From Mycobacterium malmoense (GTDB taxonomy: Bacteria > Actinomycetota > Actinomycetes > Mycobacteriales > Mycobacteriaceae): a stretch of 64,000 nucleotides of DNA. This document shows positions 42,070 to 50,853 of this stretch, in pieces (positions within the stretch are counted from its first letter, which is position 1; each line of letters starts with the position of its first letter). The DNA is taken from assembly GCF_019645855.1 (NCBI RefSeq), contig NZ_CP080999.1, forward strand, positions 4,712,001 through 4,776,000. Direction: 5' to 3'. The notes beneath the pieces were generated by a model. The model made no database searches, had not been told where the DNA came from, and saw nothing but the letters and a program-made list of their open reading frames with translations. A program made the translations under genes and the position numbers.

Positions 42070-42516
42070 ATGGCTCCGTTGATTACCCTGCTGGTCGGCA
42101 CCATCGCCGCTCGGTGCATCGGCTGGCTCGGCGTGGGTTATGTCAACAGCTGGCCCGCGGCGCTCGCCGTCGGGTTGGCGGCGATGTTCGTGCTGACCGG
42201 CTTCGCCCACTTCGCCCTGCCGCTGCGCCGCGACCTCATCGCGATCGTGCCGCCCCGATTGCCCGCCCCCGGCCTGCTGGTCACCCTCACCGGCCTCCTC
42301 GAACTCCTGGGCGCCGTGGGCTTGTTGGTTCCCGCAACCCGGGTGGCGGCGGCCATCTGCCTCCTGCTGATGATGCTGGCCATGTTCCCGGCCAACGTCT
42401 ACGCCTCCCGGATGCCCAACCCGCCCAAGTCGATGACGACGCGGCTACCCCTGCGGACGGCGATCGAGGTCGTCTTCCTGGCCGCCGCCATAGCGGTCGC
42501 GGTCGGCAGCGGCTAG
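42070..42516 (+). CDS. DoxX-family membrane protein
   Basis: The 148-residue protein has four membrane helices, with the DoxX pattern AAMFVLTGFAHFALPLRRDL, LTGLLELLGAVGLLVP and MLAMFPANVYAS. DoxX-like proteins occur with regulators and redox genes; their reaction is not settled. GAGGGAGGG precedes ATG 42070. The last 72 bp overlap the 3' end of the convergent ptrB. Confidence 0.82.
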   Translation: MAPLITLLVGTIAARCIGWLGVGYVNSWPAALAVGLAAMFVLTGFAHFALPLRRDLIAIVPPRLPAPGLLVTLTGLLELLGAVGLLVPATRVAAAICLLLMMLAMFPANVYASRMPNPPKSMTTRLPLRTAIEVVFLAAAIAVAVGSG

Positions 42517-44595
42517 CAGCCACGCGTACTGGAATGCGGTTTCCTTCCAAGCCTCGTAGCGACCGCTGACGCCGCCGTGCCCCGCGTTCATCTGGGTCTT
42601 CAACAGAATCGGGTTCCCGTCGGTGTTGACGTGCCGCAGCGCCGCAACCCATTTGGCCGGCTCGACGTAGTAGACCCTGGTGTCGTTCAGGGACGTCATC
42701 GCCAGGATGGCCGGGTAACGTTTGGCCTCGACATTCTCATAGGGCGAATACGACTTCATATAGAAGTAAACGTCACCGTCGCTCAACGGGTTTCCCCATT
42801 CGTCCCATTCGGTGACTGTCAGCGGCAAGGAGGGATCCAGGATGGTGGTCAGTGGGTCGACGAACGGGACTTGTGCGAGAATCCCGACAAACAGATCCGG
42901 CGCCAAGTTGGCTACCGCGCCCATCAGCAGGCCGCCCGCGCTGCCTCCCAACGCCACCAGGTTCTGCGGCCGGGTCAGGCCCGAATCGACCAGATGCCTT
43001 GCCACCGCAACAAAGTCGGTGAAGGTGTTCTTTTTCTCCAACAGTTTGCCGTGCTCGTACCACGGCCGGCCCATCTCTCCGCCGCCGCGGACGTGGGCGA
43101 CGGCGAACACCATGCCGCGGTCCAGCAGCGACAACCGTGCGATGGAAAAGCTTGGATCGGTGCAAATCTCGTAGGCGCCGTAGCCGTATAGCAGCGCTGG
43201 CGCTGGAAACTCGATGCCGGCGCGGTACACGATCGACACCGGGATCCGGGTGCCATCGTCTGCCGGCGCCCAATCGCGCCGTTCAACATAGTCGGCGGGC
43301 CGATAGCCGCCGAGCACGGGTTGCTCGCGCAGCAGGGTGCGCTCACCGGTGGCAAAGTCGACATCGTAGATTTGCGTCGGCGTCACCAATGATCCCGCCC
43401 TGATCCGCAGCTTGGGCGACTCCCAGTTGGGATTGCCACCCAGGCCGGCCGACATCAGCTCGGAATCGAACGAGATCTCCTCGGGCTCACCGTAGCCGCC
43501 GTCAGGGTCGATGGGCCACAGCTGGATCCGGGGCAACGCCGCACGACGGTAGCTGACCACCAGATGGCCGGCGAAGGCATCCACACCGTCGAGCCGGACG
43601 TCGTCGCGGTGGCCGATCAGGGTGCGTTGCCGCGCCGGATCGCTGACCGGGGCCTCGGTGAGCGTGAAGTTCACCGCGCCGTCGTTGTGCAGGATCAAGA
43701 ATCGGTCCTGCCCGCCGACCACCGCGTGCTCCACCGAATACTCGATGCCTTCGCGTCGCGGCAGCACGACGGTGAATTCCGCGTCGGGGTCGGCGGAGTC
43801 GGCGTAACGGAACTCGGAGGTGACGGACGAGCCCGAGGCAATGATCACGTACTTCTCGCTTCGGGTGAGCCCCGCTCCCAGCCAGAAGCGTTCGTCGGCT
43901 TCGTGATACACCAGCTCCGATGGTTCGCCGGAGCCGAGCCGATACCGCCACACCTTGTCGGGACGGTGGGCGGCGTCCAGGGTCACGTAGTACACGGTGC
44001 GGTTGTCGGCGGCCCAGGTCACTCCGGCCCCGATATCGGGAATTTCGTCAGGGTAGTTCTCGCCGGTGCGTAAGTCCCTGAACCGCAGGGCATATCGCTC
44101 GTCGCCGACGGTATCGACGGAGTACGCCAGCAGGTTGGCATCCAGGCTCACCAGCGCGGCGCCCAGCGCGAAGAAGTCGTGCCCCTGCGCCTCGGCGTTC
44201 GAGTCGAGCAAGATCTGTTCACCGGGTATTTCGGTGTTCTCGTCCAGGGCCGGAGGATTCCAGTCGTCGGGATCGGTTATCGGACAACGGCACTGGACGC
44301 GGTACTGCTTTCCCTCGAAGGTACGGGCGTAGTACCACCAGTTGCCCTGCCGAGTGGGCACCGACAGGTCGGTTTCCTTGGTGCGCGCCTTGATCTCGTC
44401 GAATATCTGCTGCCGCAACGGTTCAAGGTGGGCCGTCGTCCGATCGGTATAGTCGTTTTCGGCCTCGAGGTAGGCGATCACTTCGGGGTCTGCCTTGTCG
44501 CGTAGCCATTCGTACGGGTCGACGAAGACGTCACCGTGATGCTCGCGCCGGGTCTCCACCCGTTTGGCGACGGGCGGTCGGGGTGCATCGGTCAT
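42445..44595 (-). CDS. ptrB: Oligopeptidase B (protease II), intact
   Basis: The 716-residue serine peptidase of family S9A cleaves small peptides after Arg or Lys. The N-terminal propeller begins HHGDVFVDPYEWLRDKADPE; the catalytic domain has Ser552 in ALGGSAGGLLMGAVAN, TSLNDTRVYYVEPAKW (Asp region) and NAGHGGVSGR (His). In M. tuberculosis H37Rv the gene is annotated as two pieces, ptrBa and ptrBb, but here it is one uninterrupted frame. ATG 44595 overlaps the purC stop by 4 bp (ATGA). Confidence 0.95.
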   Translation of the reverse strand: MTDAPRPPVAKRVETRREHHGDVFVDPYEWLRDKADPEVIAYLEAENDYTDRTTAHLEPLRQQIFDEIKARTKETDLSVPTRQGNWWYYARTFEGKQYRVQCRCPITDPDDWNPPALDENTEIPGEQILLDSNAEAQGHDFFALGAALVSLDANLLAYSVDTVGDERYALRFRDLRTGENYPDEIPDIGAGVTWAADNRTVYYVTLDAAHRPDKVWRYRLGSGEPSELVYHEADERFWLGAGLTRSEKYVIIASGSSVTSEFRYADSADPDAEFTVVLPRREGIEYSVEHAVVGGQDRFLILHNDGAVNFTLTEAPVSDPARQRTLIGHRDDVRLDGVDAFAGHLVVSYRRAALPRIQLWPIDPDGGYGEPEEISFDSELMSAGLGGNPNWESPKLRIRAGSLVTPTQIYDVDFATGERTLLREQPVLGGYRPADYVERRDWAPADDGTRIPVSIVYRAGIEFPAPALLYGYGAYEICTDPSFSIARLSLLDRGMVFAVAHVRGGGEMGRPWYEHGKLLEKKNTFTDFVAVARHLVDSGLTRPQNLVALGGSAGGLLMGAVANLAPDLFVGILAQVPFVDPLTTILDPSLPLTVTEWDEWGNPLSDGDVYFYMKSYSPYENVEAKRYPAILAMTSLNDTRVYYVEPAKWVAALRHVNTDGNPILLKTQMNAGHGGVSGRYEAWKETAFQYAWLLAAADRDRYGGGQEDDLDRRPQG

Positions 44596-45485
44596 GCGCC
44601 AGGGCCGATCCAGTCGTCGAACCTCAGGCCCGAAATCCGTTCGTAAGCCTCGATATAACGGGCGCGGGTGGCGTCGATGATGTCCTCCGGGAGCGGTGGC
44701 GGGGGTTGCGAGCCGTGACGGTCCCAGCCGGACTCGGGGCTGGTGAGCCAGTTGCGGACGAATTGCTTGTCGAAACTCGTCTGGATCACACCGGACCGGT
44801 ACCCCTCGGCCGGCCAGTATCGCGAGGAATCCGGGGTGAAGATTTCGTCGGCCAGCAGCAGGTTGCCGTCGCGGTCGGCGCCGAATTCGAACTTGGTGTC
44901 GGCGATGATGATCCCCTTCGTCAGGGCGTGATCGGCGGCCTGAACATAGATCTCCAACGTGCGGTCGCGTAACTGGTTGGCGCGCACCGCTCCTACCATC
45001 TCGATCACCCGGGCGAACGAAATGTTCTCATCGTGGTCCCCCAGCGCGGCTTTCGTCGCCGGGGTGAACAGCGGCGTCGCGAACTTGCTGGCCTCGACCA
45101 GACCCGGCGGCAGCGCGATGCCACAGACCTTTCCGGTCGCCTGGTAGTCCAGCAGTCCGGAGCCGGTCAGATAACCGCGAGCCACGCATTCCACCGGAAG
45201 CATCTCCAGCCGGCGCACCACCAACGCGCGGCCGAGCGCCTCGTCGGGAATCCGCGGGTCGTCCGGCGGCCCGGCCAGGTGGTTGGGGGCGTCAACGAGG
45301 CCGAAGAAGAACACGCTCATCGCGGTCAGGATGCGGCCCTTGTCCGGGATGGTGCTGTCGAGGACGTAGTCGTAGGCCGAGATCCGGTCGGTCGCGACCA
45401 GCAGCAGGTGCTCGTCGTCGACGCGATAGATCTCGCGGACCTTGCCGCTGGCCAGATGCCGGTAGTCGGACAGTGCGGGGCGCAT
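44592..45485 (-). CDS. purC: SAICAR synthetase
   Basis: The 297-residue enzyme joins aspartate to CAIR using ATP. It shows SGKVREIYRVDDEHLLLVATDRISAYD, ECVARGYLTGSGLLDY, IIADTKFEFGADRDG and DEIFTPDSSRYWP, all standard for PurC. ATG 45485 lies 6 nt after a TAGGCT box (leaderless). Its stop overlaps ptrB, so ptrB is likely co-transcribed with a purine gene. Confidence 0.97.
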   Translation of the reverse strand: MRPALSDYRHLASGKVREIYRVDDEHLLLVATDRISAYDYVLDSTIPDKGRILTAMSVFFFGLVDAPNHLAGPPDDPRIPDEALGRALVVRRLEMLPVECVARGYLTGSGLLDYQATGKVCGIALPPGLVEASKFATPLFTPATKAALGDHDENISFARVIEMVGAVRANQLRDRTLEIYVQAADHALTKGIIIADTKFEFGADRDGNLLLADEIFTPDSSRYWPAEGYRSGVIQTSFDKQFVRNWLTSPESGWDRHGSQPPPPLPEDIIDATRARYIEAYERISGLRFDDWIGPGA

Positions 45486-45491
45486 CGGGCC

Positions 45492-45497
45492 AGCCTA
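45492..45497 (-). promoter_or_regulatory. -10 element for leaderless purC
   Basis: TAGGCT on the minus strand ends 6 nt before ATG 45485. Confidence 0.5.
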
Positions 45498-45537
45498 TCC
45501 GGCACCGCGGGGGCGGTCCTGTGCTGGGATCGGCGCT

Positions 45538-46161
45538 ATGAGATCTCGGTTTCTGCCCTACTCGACCACGCCCGTTCGACTGCTGGCCCAGCTGTTCAGC
45601 GATATCGCCGTCACTTTGTGGACGACGGTATGGGTGTTCGTCGGCCTGGCCGTGCATAGCGCCATCGCGACGATCGGCGAGGCCGGCCGACAAATCGAGA
45701 GCGGCTCACGGGGAATCGCCGACAACCTGGCGTCGGCGGGCCACGGCGCGCAGCGCATCCCGGTGGTCGGCGACGCGGTCAGCAAGCCGATCTCCGCGGC
45801 CGCCGACGCCGCCCTCGACATCGCCGGCGCGGGCCACAGCCTGGACACCACGGCGGGCTGGCTTGCCGTGCTGCTTGCGCTGGCGGTCGTCGCGCCGCCG
45901 ATCCTGATCGCGGCCATGCCGTGGCTTTTCCTGCGGCTCCGGTTCTTTCGGCGCAAATGGGTTGTGACGGCGCTGGCCGCGACGCCGGCCGGGGAACAGC
46001 TGCTGGCGCTGCGGGCGCTGACGAACCGGCCGCCGGCCAAGCTCGCCAAGGTCAGCGCGGATCCGGTCGGCGCATGGCGGCGCGAGGATCCCGTGGCCAT
46101 GCGCGCTCTGGCCGCACTGGAACTGCGGTCGGCCGGGATCGCGATCCGCCCGCGCCTATGA
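45538..46161 (+). CDS. Two-helix membrane protein (Rv0779c type)
   Basis: The 207-residue protein has a hydrophobic segment near 22-45 (IAVTLWTTVWVFVGLAVHSAIA), an amphipathic stretch with GEAGRQIESGSRGIADNLAS, a second span near 103-130 (LAVLLALAVVAPPILIAAMPWLFL), and a basic cytoplasmic tail. It matches Rv0779c in length and position beside purC. Function is unknown. ATG 45538 lacks a clear ribosome-binding site. Confidence 0.8.
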   Translation: MRSRFLPYSTTPVRLLAQLFSDIAVTLWTTVWVFVGLAVHSAIATIGEAGRQIESGSRGIADNLASAGHGAQRIPVVGDAVSKPISAAADAALDIAGAGHSLDTTAGWLAVLLALAVVAPPILIAAMPWLFLRLRFFRRKWVVTALAATPAGEQLLALRALTNRPPAKLAKVSADPVGAWRREDPVAMRALAALELRSAGIAIRPRL

Positions 46162-46218
46162 CGCCCTGATCGCCGCCACCGAGATTCGGCTGATGGTTGA
46201 GATCCCGGCGAGATGCCA

Positions 46219-46233
46219 ATGCCATGATGGCAT
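46219..46233. promoter_or_regulatory. VapB-type palindrome without an adjacent toxin-antitoxin pair
   Basis: ATGCCAT-G-ATGGCAT is a perfect 15-bp palindrome of the sort found in vapBC promoters. Only a 19-codon ORF (ATG 46235 to TGA 46294) follows, which may be a remnant or chance. Confidence 0.4.
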
Positions 46234-46290
46234 CATGTCGCAGCACGCGGTCACTCGCTCGCCGCTTTGCCGGTGCGTCGCCGGCGGCTC

Positions 46291-46725
46291 ATGATGCAGG
46301 CGGCGGACGGTGAACACCACACGCCGGAGGCACACCCGATCGGGGAGCGCCGGCGGATAGGTTCGGGGTCACCATTTGAGGCGACGATCGGGTTCAGTCG
46401 CGCGATCCGGTGCGGCACCCGTGTGCTGGTCTCCGGCACCGGCCCGGTCTGGCCTGATGGAACATGCCCTGACGACGCCGGCCTCCAGGCGCGCCGATGC
46501 TTCGAGATCATCGAACGGTCACTCGCGGCGGCCGGCGCGCGTCTAGACGATGTCGTCCGCACCCGCATGTTCGTCACCGACCCGGCCGCCGCCGAACCGG
46601 TCAGCGCAGTCCATGGCGAACTGTTCGGTGCCATCCGGCCGGCGGCGACCATGGTCATCGTCGCCGGTCTGCTGGATGACAGGTGGAAGGTCGAAATCGA
46701 AGCCGAAGCAGAGCTGCCCGCATAG
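46291..46725 (+). CDS. RidA/YjgF-family protein
   Basis: The 144-residue product is a RidA-type trimeric protein. It contains IGFSRAIRCGTRVLVSGTGPVWPDG, AGLQARRCFEIIERSLAAAGARLDDVVRTRMFVTD, and WKVEIEAEAELP, where the Arg of the deaminase site is in RTRMFV. RidA removes reactive enamine/imine intermediates; many paralogues have other roles. Two successive ATGs (46291, 46294) are possible starts; neither has a good ribosome-binding site. Confidence 0.82.
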   Translation: MMQAADGEHHTPEAHPIGERRRIGSGSPFEATIGFSRAIRCGTRVLVSGTGPVWPDGTCPDDAGLQARRCFEIIERSLAAAGARLDDVVRTRMFVTDPAAAEPVSAVHGELFGAIRPAATMVIVAGLLDDRWKVEIEAEAELPA

Positions 46726-46774
46726 GCCCTGCCGGGCACATACCTTTGGTGGTGTTCGCTGGAGGGTGATGAGT

Positions 46775-48832
46775 ATGTCGGTGACGCGGGACGCGTGCGG
46801 CAACGCGTCGGCCGTGCGGGCGTCGTCCACGATATTCGCATTGCTGCTGTTGGCGATTGGTGGTGTCGCGGGCACAGCTCGGGCCGAGCCGGCCATCACG
46901 GCACTCGGCGAAAGGGTGGTGGGCTGGGACACCTACCGTCGATTGGACCGGTTGCCGTATCTGAGCGCCGACACCCAGACCGTGCAGGTGTCGAGCTTCG
47001 ATCGCAGCGGCGGCGATTTCGACATCTCGACCGGCAACCAGAACGGCAGCGGCGGATGTCTGGCGTTCGGTGCTGCCGGCTGCGTCATCGCCGAGGATCG
47101 CGGTGCCGGCGAGGTTGATTCGATCTGGTTCACCCGCGACGGCGGCAATGTGACCCGGATGGGAGCGATCCGCATCGACCTGGACGGCCGGACGGTGATC
47201 GACGCGCCACTGCAGTCGCTGGTCAACGGTGAGCTGGGCGCGCCGTTCGTGTGGCCACTTGTCGCCAACGCCGCGCAGTCGCCGGCGGGCGTTTACATCA
47301 AAGTGCCGATGCCGTACCGGCATTCGATGCGGATCAGTGTCGCATCGCACCTGCAGTACTACCACGTCGACTATCGCCGGTTTTCCACTGCCGACGGCGT
47401 GACCACCTTCTCCCCCTCCGATCCGGCGCTCGACGTGATCGCGGCCCTGCGCGCCGCGGGCACGATGGATCCCAAGCCGGCGGCACCTACGGCGACGCAC
47501 GACATTCGGGCCGTCGAGCTTGCGGCCGGCACCGGGCTGACGATCGCGGAACCGACGGGGCCGGGCAGCATCTCGGCGCTGCGCCTGCGGCTACCCGGAC
47601 CGGCGGATCGACTCCTGAACGGATTGCGGCTGCTGATCGAGTTCGACGACCGAACCACCGTCGACTCACCGCTCGGGGAATTCTTCGGCGCCGGACTGGG
47701 CACCAACGACGTGCGATCGCTGATGTTCGCGACGAGCCCACAGCCCGGCGGCTCGGTGGAGTTGTCGGCCTGGTGGCCAATGCCTTTCGCCCGCACCGCC
47801 CGCGTCACGCTCGTCAACACGACCGGCCATCCGGTGTCCGGGATCGACACCGACGTCGTGACCACACCCGATCCCCAGTGGGCGCCCGCGCTGGCCAGCG
47901 GCCGCGCCGGCTACTTCACGGCACACTCGGCCGGCGGACCGACGTCGCTGGGTCAGGACTGGTTGTTCGCCGACGAGCGTGGCCACGGCAAGTTCGTCGG
48001 CGTCAGCCATACCATCAGGGGCTCCCGGATCAAAACGTCGTTCAGCGATGACGCCCCGTACTTTCTCGAAGGGGCCGAACGCGTGTACACCGACGGTTCC
48101 GCGTCGCCCCAGTGGTACGGGACAGGCACCGAGGACTTCTACGAGGGCGGTTGGTATTTCAACAACGGCACCCACTTCTCCGACCCGCTCACCGGCCAAC
48201 CCGATCAACGCACGGCGGCCGGCGGATGTGCGGACTACTGCGTCGCCGTCTATCGGCTCATGCTCGCCGACGCCATCGGCTATCACTCCGCGATCCGCTT
48301 CGGCATCGAGCACGGCAAACGCAACATGGTCCAACCCGACTACAGCTCAACGGCATTCCTCTACACACAACCGGACGAGACCGTTACCCCCGGCGACGAC
48401 GTCTACCCCGCCGATCCGGTGAGCCGACTCCTGCACGGCTATACCGACGCTGATGCCGCGGATCAATTGCTGATCGGCACGTACGAGGGGAACGACGACG
48501 CACGTCCCATCGCCGGGTTGGTCCGGGCCACCCAGGCGGCGATCACGTTCCACGTCCAGATCCCCCCGGACAACCACGGCGTCCTGCTGCGCCGCACGTC
48601 GGACCAGGCAAACGGGTATCAATCGGCCGACGTGGCCATCGACGGCGTGCCCGTCGGGCACTGGATACAGCCGCGCAGCAACACCTTTCACCGTTGGCTT
48701 GACGACACCTACCTCGTGCCCGAGTCCTTCACCGCCGGCAAAGACGGCATGACGGTCACGCTCACACCCATTCCCAGCGCCCCACCCTGGACCGCGAGCC
48801 GCTACCGCGTCGACTCGCTGACGGGTCCGTAG
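46775..48832 (+). CDS. Secreted DUF2961 (GH172) glycoside hydrolase
   Basis: The 685-residue protein begins with a Sec signal peptide (ASSTIFALLLLAIGGVAG to TARA|EPAIT). The mature protein is a DUF2961 enzyme with WFTRDGGNVTRMGAIRIDLDG, the fingerprint YGTGTEDFYEGGWYF (Glu453 in GTGTED) and the double beta-jelly-roll arrangement of family GH172. Characterised GH172 enzymes act on difructose anhydrides or on D-arabinofuranosyl linkages, including mycobacterial arabinan. An exported copy here may trim the organism's own arabinogalactan or lipoarabinomannan; that is inference. GGAGGG at 46761-46766 best fits ATG 46775. Confidence 0.85.
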   Translation: MSVTRDACGNASAVRASSTIFALLLLAIGGVAGTARAEPAITALGERVVGWDTYRRLDRLPYLSADTQTVQVSSFDRSGGDFDISTGNQNGSGGCLAFGAAGCVIAEDRGAGEVDSIWFTRDGGNVTRMGAIRIDLDGRTVIDAPLQSLVNGELGAPFVWPLVANAAQSPAGVYIKVPMPYRHSMRISVASHLQYYHVDYRRFSTADGVTTFSPSDPALDVIAALRAAGTMDPKPAAPTATHDIRAVELAAGTGLTIAEPTGPGSISALRLRLPGPADRLLNGLRLLIEFDDRTTVDSPLGEFFGAGLGTNDVRSLMFATSPQPGGSVELSAWWPMPFARTARVTLVNTTGHPVSGIDTDVVTTPDPQWAPALASGRAGYFTAHSAGGPTSLGQDWLFADERGHGKFVGVSHTIRGSRIKTSFSDDAPYFLEGAERVYTDGSASPQWYGTGTEDFYEGGWYFNNGTHFSDPLTGQPDQRTAAGGCADYCVAVYRLMLADAIGYHSAIRFGIEHGKRNMVQPDYSSTAFLYTQPDETVTPGDDVYPADPVSRLLHGYTDADAADQLLIGTYEGNDDARPIAGLVRATQAAITFHVQIPPDNHGVLLRRTSDQANGYQSADVAIDGVPVGHWIQPRSNTFHRWLDDTYLVPESFTAGKDGMTVTLTPIPSAPPWTASRYRVDSLTGP

Positions 48833-48956
48833 GCGCTGTCGGCACCAGATACGTTGAAACAACATGTGTAGTCTCGACAACCCGGTTACTTTCGCCTACA
48901 GCGGATGCCCATCAGGCGCTGCCCACAGGCTGCGAGCAGCGCTGTCAGTTTGCAAC

Positions 48957-48969
48957 TATAGTGCTAGCA
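48957..48969 (+). promoter_or_regulatory. vapBC promoter with overlapping palindrome
   Basis: The -10 box TATAGT (48957-48962) overlaps TGCTAGCA (48962-48969), a perfect 8-bp palindrome 7 bp before the vapB ATG. Binding of the VapBC complex there would block the promoter. Confidence 0.45.
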
Positions 48970-48976
48970 TTGTGCC

Positions 48977-49198
48977 ATGAAGACCTTGTACCTGCGCAAC
49001 GTTCCCGACGACGTCGTGGAACGACTGGAACGCCTCGCCAAACGTGACAAGACCTCGGTATCAGCGGTGGCAGTGCGTGAGCTCGCCGAGGCTTCTCGCC
49101 GTGCCGATAACCCTGCGCTTCTCGGGGAGCTGCCTGACCTCAACGTCAGCGTTGCCGAGCTGGTCGACGACATCGACGCCGAGCGCGCCGGTCGATGA
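48977..49198 (+). CDS. vapB: VapB-family antitoxin
   Basis: The 73-residue antitoxin begins MKTLYLRNVPDDVVERLERL and continues AKRDKTSVSAVAVRELAEAS, the ribbon-helix-helix DNA-binding half. The acidic C-terminus (DLNVSVAELVDDIDAERAGR) is the toxin-binding part. Its TGA overlaps the vapC ATG. It should repress its own operon together with VapC. Confidence 0.92.
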   Translation: MKTLYLRNVPDDVVERLERLAKRDKTSVSAVAVRELAEASRRADNPALLGELPDLNVSVAELVDDIDAERAGR

Positions 49199-49578
49199 TC
49201 GTGGTTGACGCGTCAGCCGCACTGGCCGCGCTGCTCAACGATGGTCGAGCGCGCCACTTGATAGGCACCGAACACCTACATGCTCCGCATCTCATCGATT
49301 CGGAAATCGCAAGCGGGCTGCGCCGACAAGTCCGGAGAGACCAGCTGAACGCCGCCGACGGATGGAACGCCCTACGAACGTGGCGCCGCCTGGCCGTCAC
49401 TCGCTATCCCATACATGGCCTCTTCGAGCGCATTTGGGAAATCCGGGAGAACTTTTCGGCATACGACGCCACCTACGTCGCCCTGGCGGAAGCCCTCGAC
49501 TGCGCGCTAGTCACAGCGGACACACGGCTAAGCCAAGCCAGCCAAGCTCAGTGCACGATCACCGTCGTTCCTAGATAG
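49195..49578 (+). CDS. vapC: VapC-family PIN-domain toxin
   Basis: The 127-residue PIN nuclease keeps all four acidic metal ligands: Asp5 (MIVVDASAAL), Glu37 (DSEIASGL), Asp91 (FSAYDATYVALAEA) and Asp109 (LVTADTRL). VapC toxins cleave specific RNAs such as tRNA anticodon loops or 23S rRNA. It appears intact and is controlled by the overlapping vapB. Confidence 0.93.
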   Translation: MIVVDASAALAALLNDGRARHLIGTEHLHAPHLIDSEIASGLRRQVRRDQLNAADGWNALRTWRRLAVTRYPIHGLFERIWEIRENFSAYDATYVALAEALDCALVTADTRLSQASQAQCTITVVPR

Positions 49579-49614
49579 ACCCGCCTGACCAGGCTCAGGA
49601 TAGGGGCCTGACCG

Positions 49615-50853
49615 TCAGCGCAGTTCAACGACCAGGTGCCGGATGCCGGTATGCCGGTTGCTGCGGGTCCATTCGACGGGCCGCACAACACGGACCGCGC
49701 CGAAGCGCGACAGCAATTCCTCGAACAGCACGCGCAATTCCAGCCGGGCCAGGTTGGCACCCAGGCAGTAATGCACGCCCTGGCCAAATCCCAAGTGCGG
49801 ATTGGGTTTACGGGTGATGTCGAACTCGTCGGCGCGGTCGAACACACTGGCATCGCGGTTGGCCGAGCCCTCCCAGATCTGTACCTTCTGCCCCGCCTCG
49901 ATCGACCGTCCGCCGAGCGCGACGTCGCGAGTAGCGGTGCGTCGCTTCGACGGTGACGGCGACGTCCACCGCACCATCTCCTCGACCGCCGTCGGCAGCG
50001 CGCCGAAATCGTCACGCAGCGCATGCAATTGCTCGGGATGGTCGGCCAGCGCCAGCAGCCCGCCGGCGACCGCGTTGCGCGTCGTCTCGGCGCCGGCGCT
50101 GAACAGCAGACTGAAGAACAGATACAGCTCGAGATCCGACAGGGCCGGCGCGTCGGCGTCATCGAGCGTCGCATTGGTAACTACGGACAACATGTCGTCG
50201 GTCGGCTCGGCGCGCTTGGACGCGATCAACTGCTGGCCATAGGCGTACATCCGCGACCCGGCCTCCTCTAGCGACAGCTGCGACAATTTAGCCTTGCGCG
50301 AGCCGCCGAAGTCGAACTGCGGCTCGATGGCCTCGAATAGCCAATGTCGTTCGGATTCCGGCACTCCCAGCAGGATGCAGATCATCTGCATCGGCAGCTC
50401 GGCGGCCACGTCAACGAGGAAGTCGAACGGTTCGCCCGGCACCACCGCGTCCAGCAGCCGACGCGCCCGGGTCCGCAGATCGTCCTCGACCAGGCGGATC
50501 ATCCGCGGTGTCAGCCCGGAGCTGACGAGTCGCCGAATCTGCGCATGCCGCGGGTCGTCCATCATGTTGAGCACCTGACCCGCGATGGTCAGGTCCTGCA
50601 ACAGCGTGCCACCGAAAGGTCGCCCACCTCCGGACACCGACGAGTACGTCACCGGATCCCTTAGCACCGCAAGCGTTTCCGCGTACGTGGCGACCGACCA
50701 GAAGCCCTCGCCGTCGGGGGTGTTGGCGGTCGGCTCGTGCCAGTACACCGGCGCCTCTCGCCGGTGGACGGCGAACAAGTCGTGCGGAAATCCGTTGGCG
50801 AAATTGTCCAGATCGGTGAAGTCGATCCCCGAGAGCGCGCCGGCGAGAGTCAC
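49615..50853 (-). CDS. cyp126: Cytochrome P450 Cyp126
   Basis: The 412-residue P450 has the I-helix SAGAETTRNAV, the K-helix EEMVRW region with ExxR, and the heme-binding loop LGFGQGVHYCLGANLARLE (Cys363). It corresponds to Cyp126/Rv0778, whose physiological substrate is unresolved. Its GTG overlaps the purB stop (GTGA), so it is translated from the purB transcript. Convergent to vapC. Confidence 0.93.
   Translation of the reverse strand: MTLAGALSGIDFTDLDNFANGFPHDLFAVHRREAPVYWHEPTANTPDGEGFWSVATYAETLAVLRDPVTYSSVSGGGRPFGGTLLQDLTIAGQVLNMMDDPRHAQIRRLVSSGLTPRMIRLVEDDLRTRARRLLDAVVPGEPFDFLVDVAAELPMQMICILLGVPESERHWLFEAIEPQFDFGGSRKAKLSQLSLEEAGSRMYAYGQQLIASKRAEPTDDMLSVVTNATLDDADAPALSDLELYLFFSLLFSAGAETTRNAVAGGLLALADHPEQLHALRDDFGALPTAVEEMVRWTSPSPSKRRTATRDVALGGRSIEAGQKVQIWEGSANRDASVFDRADEFDITRKPNPHLGFGQGVHYCLGANLARLELRVLFEELLSRFGAVRVVRPVEWTRSNRHTGIRHLVVELR

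Noticed and set aside
46235..46294. 19-codon ORF after the VapB-like palindrome as an antitoxin gene
   Set aside because: Too short and lacking a ribbon-helix-helix pattern.
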